A stretch of DNA of 64,000 nucleotides from an uncultured bacterium (GTDB lineage Bacteria > Verrucomicrobiota > Lentisphaeria > Victivallales > Victivallaceae), in assembly GCA_900551245.1 (NCBI GenBank), contig URVC01000001.1, positions 62,001 through 126,000 of the forward strand, written 5' to 3'. The notes under the pieces were generated by a model. The model did not search any database. It saw only the letters and a program-made list of their open reading frames with translations, and was not told the DNA's origin. Numbering within the stretch: position 1 is the first letter of the stretch; each line of letters opens with the position of its first letter. The translations under genes and the position numbers were made by a program. Positions 56,990 to 64,000 of the stretch are shown piece after piece.

Positions 56990-58675
56990 ATGAAGGAATC
57001 CACCTCAAAGCGCTGGCTATCCGGCAAAACCAGACAGGTTCTGCTGCGGCGTGCCCTGGTCAAAACAATGGGTTACACCGATGAGGATCTTGACAAGCCG
57101 ATTGTCGGAATCATCAACACCTGGGCGGAAACCAACCCGGGGCACTACAACTTCCGGGAACTGGCGGAGGCGGTCAAGCGCGGCGTCTGGGCGGCGGGCG
57201 GTTTCCCGCTGGAAGTGAACACGATGTCGATCTGCGAAGTGTTCTTCGACATCTCCAGTCTGATCTTCCGCAACCTGCTCTCGATGACCACAGAGGAGCT
57301 GATCGAGCGTCATCCGTTCGACGGCGTGGTGCTGATGGGAAGCTGCGACAAGAATGTACCCGCCCAGCTGATGGCGGCGGTTTCGGCGAACAAGCCGGCC
57401 ATCTACCTGCCGGGCGGTCCGATGCTGCCGGGCAACTACCGCGGCGAATCGCTCGCCTGCGGCACCGACAGCTTCAAGCTCTGGACAAAGTACCTCGCCG
57501 GAGAACTCAAAGAGGAAGATCTCTCGAATGTGGAGGGCTGTCTCTACGGCAGTGTCGGCGCCTGCCCGATCATGGGGACCGCCAACAGCATGCAGTGTGC
57601 CACCGAATCCCTCGGCCTGAGCCTGCCGGGGAGCGCCGCCGCCCCGGCGGTCTCGGCGGAAAAGTTCCGCATTGCCGAAATGACCGGCCGCCGGATCGTC
57701 GGAATGATTCAGGAAAATCTGCGCGTCCGTGACATCGTGACCCGCGAAGCGCTGGAGAACTGCATCACCGTGCTGATGGCCTCCGGCGGGTCGACCAACC
57801 TGCTGATCCACCTGACCGCGATCGCGCGCCGGGCGGGAATCGAACTGCCGCTGAATCTCTTCCGCGAAATCAGCGACCGTACGCCACTTCTGGTCAACAC
57901 CAAACCGGTCGGTGATTACACGGTCGGCATCGAATTTCAACAATCCGGCGGCATTCCGGCGTTGATGAAGGAGCTGGAGGGGATGCTCCACACCGATGCC
58001 CTCACCGTCACCGGCAGGACCGTCGGCGAGAACCTCGCGAAGGTCGAACGCTCCTGCAATCCGAAGGTGATCGCGCCGATCGACCGCCCGCTCTCCCCGA
58101 ACGGCGGCATCGCGACGCTCTTCGGCAACCTCGCTCCGCGCGGAGCGGTGATCAAGCGGGCGGCGGCTTCGCCGGAACTGCTGAAATTCCGAGGAGAAGC
58201 GCGGGTGTTCGACACGCTCGCCGACGCCGAAAAATACCTGCTCGACGAGAACTCCGACATGGATGAACACAAGGCGGTGATTCTGCGCGGCTACGGTCCG
58301 AAGGGGGCGCCGGGCATGCCGGAGTTCGGCAACTACATGCCGATTCCGCCCAAACTCTACCGGCGCGGCGTGAAGGACTATCTGCGCATCACCGATGCGC
58401 GCATGTCCGGCGGCGCATTCGGCACTGTGGTGCTCCACGTCTGCCCGGAGGCGGCGGCGGGCGGTCCGCTCGGCGCGCTCCGCGACGGCGATATCATCAC
58501 GATGGATGTCGATGCCGGGACGCTCAACGTCGAACTCTCCGACGAGGAGATCGCCCGGCGGCTCGCCGAGACGAAGTTCGAACCGAAAGAGAAGTTCGAA
58601 CGCGGCTTCATCAAACACTACACCGAAGCGGTTCTTCAGGCCGACGAAGGGTGCGATTTTGCTTATCTGCAATAA
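56990..58675 (+). CDS. IlvD/Edd family dehydratase, probably a sugar-acid dehydratase
   Basis: A 561-residue iron-sulfur dehydratase. The cysteines expected to hold the cluster are in MSICEVFF, GSCDKNVPAQ and VGACPIMGTANSMQC. ITDARMSGGAFGTVVLHVCPEAAAGGPL is the conserved C-terminal active-site segment. The family covers dihydroxy-acid dehydratase (IlvD), 6-phosphogluconate dehydratase (Edd) and pentonate/hexonate dehydratases. The next two genes (DapA-type aldolase, SDR) are the usual partners of the sugar-acid enzymes, so a 2-keto-3-deoxy-sugar acid is the likely product (inference). AGGA precedes the ATG. Confidence 0.88.
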   Translation: MKESTSKRWLSGKTRQVLLRRALVKTMGYTDEDLDKPIVGIINTWAETNPGHYNFRELAEAVKRGVWAAGGFPLEVNTMSICEVFFDISSLIFRNLLSMTTEELIERHPFDGVVLMGSCDKNVPAQLMAAVSANKPAIYLPGGPMLPGNYRGESLACGTDSFKLWTKYLAGELKEEDLSNVEGCLYGSVGACPIMGTANSMQCATESLGLSLPGSAAAPAVSAEKFRIAEMTGRRIVGMIQENLRVRDIVTREALENCITVLMASGGSTNLLIHLTAIARRAGIELPLNLFREISDRTPLLVNTKPVGDYTVGIEFQQSGGIPALMKELEGMLHTDALTVTGRTVGENLAKVERSCNPKVIAPIDRPLSPNGGIATLFGNLAPRGAVIKRAAASPELLKFRGEARVFDTLADAEKYLLDENSDMDEHKAVILRGYGPKGAPGMPEFGNYMPIPPKLYRRGVKDYLRITDARMSGGAFGTVVLHVCPEAAAGGPLGALRDGDIITMDVDAGTLNVELSDEEIARRLAETKFEPKEKFERGFIKHYTEAVLQADEGCDFAYLQ

Positions 58676-58708
58676 GTTGAAGTATTTTTCAGAAAGGATT
58701 TTTCTGCG

Positions 58709-59617
58709 ATGAAAAAAGTTCACGGAGTCTGTCCGATCGCTCCGGCGGTCTTTCATGACGACGGCAGTCTCGATCTCGAAGGCTACCGCCGCTGCTGCGA
58801 CGCGATGCTCAAGGGAGGAGCGCAGGCGCTGGCGCTCTTCGGCATTGCCGGGGAGTACTACAAATTCGACCGCGAAGAGGAGGAGGCGTTGATCCCGGTC
58901 ACGGTCGAGGTCTGCCACGCGAACGACGCCCCGGCGGTCATCTCCAACACCCGCCATTCGACCGAATCGGCGACGAAATGGGCGAAGCGGATCGAGGCCT
59001 CCGGCGCGGACTGCATGATGCTGCTGCCGCCTTTCTTTCTCAAGCCGGGAGCGGCGGAGATCACCCGCCACGTCGAAGCGGTCTGCGATGCGGTTTCGAT
59101 TCCGGTGATGTTCCAGTACGCGCCGGAACAGACCGGTGTGACGATTCCGCCGGAAGCGCTGGCCAACCTCGCCGCCCGCCACCAGAATCTCAACTACTTC
59201 AAGATCGAATGCAAGCCGCCCGGTGCCTACATTTCACGCCTCACCGAACTGCTGAAGGGCAAACAGGCGGAAATCTTCGTCGGCAACGCCGGATTCCAGA
59301 TGATCGAGGGATTCCGGCGCGGTGCACAGGGGGTGATGCCCGGCCCGTCGATGTTCGACGTCTACCGGAAGATCTGGGACGCGCTCGAAGCGGGCAACGA
59401 TGCGGAGGCGTTCCGGGTCCACGCCAAACTCAACGCGCTGTTGAACCACATCCGGCAGAACGTCGAGATGATCATCCACTTCGAGAAGCGGATTCTCCAG
59501 CGGCGCGGACTAATTGAAAGCGCCCGCTGCCGTTCGCCGCAGTTCCGCAGTGACGCGGTCTACGACCGGCTCTTCGACGAACTCTATGCCGACCTCGAAC
59601 CGGAGTTCATCCGATGA
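58709..59617 (+). CDS. DapA-family aldolase/dehydratase (KDG aldolase-like)
   Basis: A 302-residue TIM-barrel class I lyase of the dihydrodipicolinate synthase/N-acetylneuraminate lyase family. The Schiff-base lysine is K165 (NYFKIECKPP), the catalytic Tyr is Y137 (MFQYAPEQTG), and the carboxylate-binding GxxGE is GIAGEYY at 45-51. HSTESATKWAKRIEASGADCMMLLPPFF is a family segment. Real lysine-pathway DapA is less likely given the neighbours; cleavage or dehydration of a 2-keto-3-deoxy-sugar acid is favoured. 33 bp after the dehydratase; overlaps the SDR gene by ATGA. Confidence 0.88.
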   Translation: MKKVHGVCPIAPAVFHDDGSLDLEGYRRCCDAMLKGGAQALALFGIAGEYYKFDREEEEALIPVTVEVCHANDAPAVISNTRHSTESATKWAKRIEASGADCMMLLPPFFLKPGAAEITRHVEAVCDAVSIPVMFQYAPEQTGVTIPPEALANLAARHQNLNYFKIECKPPGAYISRLTELLKGKQAEIFVGNAGFQMIEGFRRGAQGVMPGPSMFDVYRKIWDALEAGNDAEAFRVHAKLNALLNHIRQNVEMIIHFEKRILQRRGLIESARCRSPQFRSDAVYDRLFDELYADLEPEFIR

Positions 59618-60402
59618 AGGCGCTGGAGGGGAAACGCGCGCTGATCACCGGGGCGGCCCGGGGAATCGGCGCCGGAATCGCCCGTTCCTTTGCGGCGGCG
59701 GGAGCGGAACTGTTTCTTCACTATCGCTCCGACCCGGCGGCGGCGGAAGCGCTGGCCGCGGAGTTGCGCGCGACGGGCACCGAAGTGCACCTGTACCGCG
59801 CCGACCTGGGGAAGCTGGAGGAGCTGGACGCCATGTTCGATGCGATCGAACGGGAATGGGAAACACTCGACGCGGCGGTCAACAACGCCGGATGGGATCC
59901 CGGCATGGTGCCGCTGGAGGAGGTCACGCCGGAGATCTACGAAAAGCTCACCTCGGTCAACATCCGCGGCACGCTCTTCGCGTCGTTGCGGGAGATTGCG
60001 CTGATGAAACACAATCCATCCGGCGGCAGCATCATCAACATCGGGTCGGTCCAGCAGGAGACGACGGTGCCGGGGCGGACGCTCTACGCGATGAGCAAGG
60101 GAGCGATTCACGCGCTCACCGGTGAACTGGCACTGGAGGCGGGCGAATTCGGAATCCGGGTCAACAACATCGCCCCCGGCTTCATTGAAGTGGAGCGGCT
60201 CAAGGGATCACCCTCCTACAACCGGGAAGCGGTGGCGACGGATATTCCGCTCGGGCGGGTCGGTCAGCCGGAAGACATCGGGGCCCTGGCGGTCTTCCTC
60301 GCCTCGTCGGAATCCGGCTTCATCAGCGGCGACACCATCATCGCCGACGGCGGCCTTCACCGGAGACTCGCGCGGAGCCGCAACACCATCTCCCGCACCT
60401 GA
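59614..60402 (+). CDS. Short-chain dehydrogenase/reductase of the sugar-acid operon
   Basis: A 262-residue classical SDR: TGAARGIGAGIA near residue 12 binds the cofactor, VNNAGWDPGMVP carries the NNAG motif, and the catalytic triad is Ser in INIGSVQQ, Tyr and Lys in YAMSKGAIHALTGELA. It ends with FISGDTIIADGGLHRR. Translationally coupled to the aldolase gene. It may oxidise the free aldose at the start of the pathway or a 2-keto-3-deoxy acid at the end. Confidence 0.9.
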   Translation: MKALEGKRALITGAARGIGAGIARSFAAAGAELFLHYRSDPAAAEALAAELRATGTEVHLYRADLGKLEELDAMFDAIEREWETLDAAVNNAGWDPGMVPLEEVTPEIYEKLTSVNIRGTLFASLREIALMKHNPSGGSIINIGSVQQETTVPGRTLYAMSKGAIHALTGELALEAGEFGIRVNNIAPGFIEVERLKGSPSYNREAVATDIPLGRVGQPEDIGALAVFLASSESGFISGDTIIADGGLHRRLARSRNTISRT

Positions 60403-60437
60403 GGGACTGTGTCAGCCCTCGAACGCCCGCTCGCCGG

Positions 60438-62027
60438 TCATTCCGTTCCGAAGCCGGGAAACTTCCTCCGTCCCGGAATGGTGAACCGGTCAAACTCCAC
60501 CCCCTCCGGAGTGAATGCGCGAAGTGTCAAACCATCGCGTCCGGATTGCACCACCAGGGCGGAGTTTTCCCGTATTCCCCCGGGCCCATCCAGCGTGACG
60601 ATGGGGAATGGGTAACGCCCCGGTTCAATTCGCCGATACCGGTGAACATGTCCGGCGATCATTAGATCGAAATCCGCGCCGTTCTGGAATGGAGCCAGTA
60701 TGCGGCGCATCGTAAGGCCGATCTTGTCCGGAGAATTTTCCGGTGCGATATCGGCGCCGTGAATCACCAGAATCCGATAGTCCGCTTGCCGAAAGGCGGA
60801 GCTGCGGAGAGCTTCTGCAAGCATCTTTCGCTGTTCTTCCGCCAGTGCGGCAGTTGGTGACTGCGTTCCGGAATCAAGAACCGCAAAAAAGATCCCGCCG
60901 CACCGGAAGGTGTCGAATGTCTTCCGCTTTCGGCTGGAAAAGAAGTCATTCCACCGTTCCTTCTCCCTGCCGATGAACTCATGATTTCCTCGGACCGGCA
61001 TCAGGCTTCGGCCGGCAAACATGCGGGCAAACGGATCGAGAAACGCACCGAAATACCGGTTTTCAAAGTTATCCGTCGTGGAATCCACGTCACCGAGGTG
61101 AATGACGAAATCCGTATCCTCCCGTTCTGCGAGACGGGAATATTTTTTCAGAAGATCGAGCCGGAAGAGTGTGCTGTGCTGGGTATCCCCGAATACGAGG
61201 ATCTTCGCCGGACCGTCACTACCGAAACAGCGCACCGGCCAGGAGGTCGTCAGACCGGGATATTTTTTCCCGTCCCGGGCAAAGAGCCGGAAACTTCCTT
61301 GCGTTCGTTTTGCCGGGTGGCCCAGCTCAATGGTGTGACAGGTCCGCTTCACACCGTCTCCGGGAGCGGTAAAACGTTCGCCGCCGGAGAAGATCGCCTC
61401 CGCCCCCAGAGCTACCGGGATGGTGGTGACAACACGGATCAGCATACTTTCAGGCGTCATATGGGTGATCGCCGGGTGAAATTTCAGTGGTTCCTCCGGC
61501 GGTGGCAGCGGCAGATCGCGTTCCATCGCCGGAGGGGCAGCCGTCCGGACCGGAGTTGCGGTTTCGGCGATATCGCAAAAGAATTTCATTGAATCCACCC
61601 CGCGTTCCACCACGAAGACAATCCGGTTGCGCCCTGCCCTCAGATTGCAGGAGAAAGCATGGCGCACCTTGTCCGCAGCCCCGCCGTTGCCACGCCCCAT
61701 GGTGCTGTATACGAGGACATTGTTCACGTAACAGTCAAACCACCAGTCGGCGGAAGCATGCAGCAGAACACGGCGTTCCGCCGGAGAATTCAACTCCGCA
61801 GCAAGCAGGGCAAATCTCGTTCCCGCGGGATAATTCGGCAGTTTCGTCAGATCGAGTGTCCCTTTTGCCGGTTCCAATATGATCCGGCAATCCACCGGCC
61901 AGTCGGAATTGACGTACCGGCTGCAGATCTGCGCGATGTCATCAGTAAACCGGAGCTGAAAAGCTGTTCCGGCGACAAGCTGGCAGATCAGACAGAAAAA
62001 GCAGAACAACAAAGAAAAAAGACGCAT
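60438..62027 (-). CDS. Secreted calcineurin-like metallophosphoesterase
   Basis: A 529-residue exported phosphoesterase. Signal peptide MRLFSLLFCFFCLICQLVAG; a beta-sandwich of carbohydrate-binding type at about 25-160 (LLHASADWWFDCYVNNVLVYSTMGRG); a purple-acid-phosphatase-like N-domain at about 180-270 (ESMLIRVVTTIPVALGAEAIF); then the metal-binding motifs GDTQH, HLGDVDS, RGNHEF, VIHGAD and AGHVHRY of a two-metal phosphoesterase. Release of phosphate from an organic or polysaccharide-bound ester is likely. It is 15 bp after the next gene on the same strand, so both are probably co-transcribed. Confidence 0.87.
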   Translation of the reverse strand: MRLFSLLFCFFCLICQLVAGTAFQLRFTDDIAQICSRYVNSDWPVDCRIILEPAKGTLDLTKLPNYPAGTRFALLAAELNSPAERRVLLHASADWWFDCYVNNVLVYSTMGRGNGGAADKVRHAFSCNLRAGRNRIVFVVERGVDSMKFFCDIAETATPVRTAAPPAMERDLPLPPPEEPLKFHPAITHMTPESMLIRVVTTIPVALGAEAIFSGGERFTAPGDGVKRTCHTIELGHPAKRTQGSFRLFARDGKKYPGLTTSWPVRCFGSDGPAKILVFGDTQHSTLFRLDLLKKYSRLAEREDTDFVIHLGDVDSTTDNFENRYFGAFLDPFARMFAGRSLMPVRGNHEFIGREKERWNDFFSSRKRKTFDTFRCGGIFFAVLDSGTQSPTAALAEEQRKMLAEALRSSAFRQADYRILVIHGADIAPENSPDKIGLTMRRILAPFQNGADFDLMIAGHVHRYRRIEPGRYPFPIVTLDGPGGIRENSALVVQSGRDGLTLRAFTPEGVEFDRFTIPGRRKFPGFGTE

Positions 62028-62042
62028 ATCCTCCCCCGATGA

Positions 62043-64000
62043 TTATTGCAGGAACACCAGTTCCTTCACTTCAAGTTCCGCCGAACCGGCCCGCTCCGGC
62101 GTGCCGCCCGCTCCGAAATTGACGTAACGGATCTCACCCGGAGTGGGGATGCGCTGTTTCAATCCAGCGTTCCACGAGGCGGGCTTGAAATGATTCAACG
62201 GAATCAGCCGGGTCTGGAACTCCCTGCCCGGCGGCGGCAGCGTACAGACATAGGATTCATCGCCCGGTTTCTGCTGAAACACCATTTCCGCCTTCAGTCC
62301 CGACGGCAACTCTCCGCGATAGGAGATCTTCACGAAACGGGCGTCGCGCGGCACCGCGTTTTCCGGCAGAGAGGAGCGGAGAAACACCCAGTTATGTTTG
62401 CCGGGGTTGAGTTGAAACTGCAATTTCACCCTCTTGCCATCCCGGAGAAGTTTTCCTTTCGCGGCGGCGGCATTGGCGACATCGAGCCGGCGTCCGGTCA
62501 GCAGGTTGCAGGCCGGCTTGCGCAGCAGATCGAAATAACGATGTTCGAGGCCGCCATCTTTGAATTCCACCGGAACCCGCTGAATTGCAGGAAGCTCAAT
62601 CGTGTCGCCGGAAACCCGTGCCGTCACCGGAATCCTCTTCGGATTCCGGCCGAGATCGAACACGCAGCTGCCGAAGTAAACCCCGGCGGGCAGCGCATAT
62701 TTCCGCCCGCACAGTTCGAGGGTGCGCGGCTTCTTCAAAAGTGACCAGAAGAAGATTCGCGGATAGAACTGCTCCTTGCGGTAGACGTTGTACGGAGGCG
62801 CCGCCTCGGTGATGATTTTTGAACCCGGAGATTCCGGCAGCAGCCGCGACCACAACTGGCCGGAGAAGCTGGTGATCTTTTCCGGGGAACGCAGCGGCCA
62901 GGCGAGGACGATTTTCTCCTCTTCGATTTCCGGCATCGTTCCGCTCTTGAACCAGCGGTTGTAAAAGCGGAAGATCTCAAGCAGTTCCGATCCCTTGTTG
63001 CAGGAGGGCCAGATGTCGTGGTCCTCGTTCAGGTCGTTCCAGGTGGTGAGGATCATCGTTGAAACACCGGCGCGGATGGCGGCATCATAGATCGCATGAA
63101 TCCGTCCGAAGTCCGGCTGAGTATAGTGTTTTCCCTCACGCATGCTCCCGCTGCTGACACTCCAGAAGAAGGGTATTTTCTTCAAGCGCTTCATCGTGTG
63201 GCGCTGGTATTCGACAAGGAATTCCGTCGGACCGGAGGGGGAAAAAAGATAGGCTCCGTCGGCGATATCATCCCACATCCAGTCGATCCGGGAGGGACGG
63301 ATGTCGGCGACGAAATAGAACCGCTGTTCTTTTTTACGCAATCCGGCGAGGATCTCACGCCAACCGCAATCCGGCAGAGGCGCCGTTTTATCCGGGGCAT
63401 CGGAGTTCTCATAGAATGAATCCGTCCCGAAGTGGACCAGCAGTGGAAGTCCATTAACCTGTTGATACGCGGAATGATTCGCACTCATTTTCAATGCGGA
63501 ATCCAGCACCTTGATCCATTCATCGACGGTCAGGACACGACGCTTGGGATAGCGGCTCGAAAGATTGGCCACATCGGCAAAAATCGCCATCTTCAACCCG
63601 AGCTCTCCGGCAATCTTCAAACGATCCAGGAAGAGCGGGAAACGCGCAAACGGGGTATTCCAGGAGTCCAGCGGCTTTGTCGGATCGTAATCGGGCACCG
63701 GCAGCATGTCATAAAGCACAGTATCAACACCGATTTTTTTCATCAACTCCAGATGAATCCGGGCGAACTTATTGACCAGCGCCCGCACCTCGGCTGAATC
63801 TTTTTTCGGCTGACTTTTCGGAATTTGAGCAAGCGGCAGCGGAAAATTACGCAGGTCGTTGCTGTTCATTTTATTCTGATGTCCGAAAGTCGAACCGCCT
63901 CCGCCGATGACCGGATCAATGAATGCGAGATCGACCAGCCAGACCTGACGTTTCTCCGCTGACACGACAACTGCTGCAAAGAAGAGGAGAAGGACATAAA
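62043..64000 (-). CDS. Secreted GH71/GH99-like glycoside hydrolase, start outside the window
   Basis: At least 652 residues; the frame continues to the right edge, where the visible start (YVLLLFFAAVVVSA before EKRQ) is the end of a signal peptide, so the true start lies just beyond. A GTG at 63965 would cut the signal peptide and was not used. Residues after the signal form a barrel-like region with FLDRLKIAGELGLKMAIFADVA, FYFVADIRPSRIDWMWDDIADGAYL and, at the C-terminal side, STMILTTWNDLNEDHDIWPS, which resembles the TWNEWxE segment of GH71/GH99 endo-glycosidases. The last 200 residues are beta-rich. Substrate is unknown; alpha-glucan or alpha-mannan is suggested by family only. Confidence 0.7.
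   Translation of the reverse strand, partial: YVLLLFFAAVVVSAEKRQVWLVDLAFIDPVIGGGGSTFGHQNKMNSNDLRNFPLPLAQIPKSQPKKDSAEVRALVNKFARIHLELMKKIGVDTVLYDMLPVPDYDPTKPLDSWNTPFARFPLFLDRLKIAGELGLKMAIFADVANLSSRYPKRRVLTVDEWIKVLDSALKMSANHSAYQQVNGLPLLVHFGTDSFYENSDAPDKTAPLPDCGWREILAGLRKKEQRFYFVADIRPSRIDWMWDDIADGAYLFSPSGPTEFLVEYQRHTMKRLKKIPFFWSVSSGSMREGKHYTQPDFGRIHAIYDAAIRAGVSTMILTTWNDLNEDHDIWPSCNKGSELLEIFRFYNRWFKSGTMPEIEEEKIVLAWPLRSPEKITSFSGQLWSRLLPESPGSKIITEAAPPYNVYRKEQFYPRIFFWSLLKKPRTLELCGRKYALPAGVYFGSCVFDLGRNPKRIPVTARVSGDTIELPAIQRVPVEFKDGGLEHRYFDLLRKPACNLLTGRRLDVANAAAAKGKLLRDGKRVKLQFQLNPGKHNWVFLRSSLPENAVPRDARFVKISYRGELPSGLKAEMVFQQKPGDESYVCTLPPPGREFQTRLIPLNHFKPASWNAGLKQRIPTPGEIRYVNFGAGGTPERAGSAELEVKELVFLQ

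Noticed and set aside
54233..59182. Antisense open frames of more than 500 codons opposite the RND pump and the dehydratase/aldolase genes
   Set aside because: Same codon-bias effect; repeated His/Arg/Asp-rich composition and no ribosome-binding sites or motifs.
1..64000. Search for CRISPR arrays, insertion sequences, integrases, toxin-antitoxin pairs and phage genes
   Set aside because: No regularly spaced repeats, transposase or integrase motifs, or small paired genes of those types were seen on either strand.

Overview
The window looks like a chromosomal segment of a free-living, sugar-degrading bacterium of the Lentisphaerota (Victivallis-like). This assignment is inferred from three things: stand-alone pseudopilin-like proteins with the N-terminal FTLIELLIVIAIIAILA signature, a high density of glycoside hydrolases with LacI/AraC/GntR regulators, and a GC-rich Gram-negative gene set (RND pump, MreCD/PBP2, lipoproteins). 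No phage, insertion sequence, CRISPR array or rRNA was seen. One tRNA is present (Gly-GCC).

Layout. 1-9.9 kb: the end of a membrane protein, a YfhO-like membrane protein, a GH38 alpha-mannosidase, then a tightly overlapping minus-strand operon (unknown lipoprotein, yicC, serine acetyltransferase, yggS, ketopantoate reductase). 10-12 kb: a one-ORF fusion of NadD and the ribosome silencing factor RsfS, a gene of unknown function, a terminator and tRNA-Gly. 12-15.5 kb: a three-gene MacAB/YknXYZ-type export system. 15.6-20.6 kb: an SDR, an iron alcohol dehydrogenase, a LacI regulator, a cell-wall amidase and thiD. 20.6-26.6 kb: a secreted protein of unknown function, a FabK/nitronate monooxygenase-type flavoprotein and the rod-shape genes mreC, mreD and mrdA (PBP2). 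26.6-31.2 kb: a Gfo/Idh oxidoreductase, rubrerythrin, an aldose epimerase, a CAT-fold acyltransferase and a KamA/EpmB-like radical SAM enzyme.

31.3-49.1 kb is the most distinctive part. It starts with a cytoplasmic regulator that joins a GntR winged helix to a complete ABC-type sugar-binding-protein domain. This is followed by an MFS transporter, a pseudopilin, a secreted beta-helix protein and a secreted esterase. A palindrome TGACA-N-TGTCA lies upstream of the regulator (two copies) and of the esterase (one copy). At two of the three sites it overlaps the -35 box of a near-consensus promoter, so a small regulon can be read from the DNA. Then come AraC, a GH36 alpha-galactosidase, a second pseudopilin, a secreted GH42-like enzyme and an LVIVD beta-propeller protein. 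Twice in this region a single pseudopilin gene stands directly before a large secreted glycan-active protein.

49.1-64 kb: a GH78-type hydrolase with its LacI regulator and a perfect 24-bp operator-like palindrome; a divergent RND efflux pair whose adaptor gene is interrupted by a one-base frameshift; an IlvD/Edd dehydratase - DapA-type aldolase - SDR cassette that fits oxidative sugar-acid catabolism; a secreted metallophosphoesterase; and a secreted GH71/GH99-like protein that runs off the right edge.

Limits: all calls come from reading motifs and translations by eye. No database search, alignment or structure prediction was run, so substrate assignments within enzyme families are tentative.
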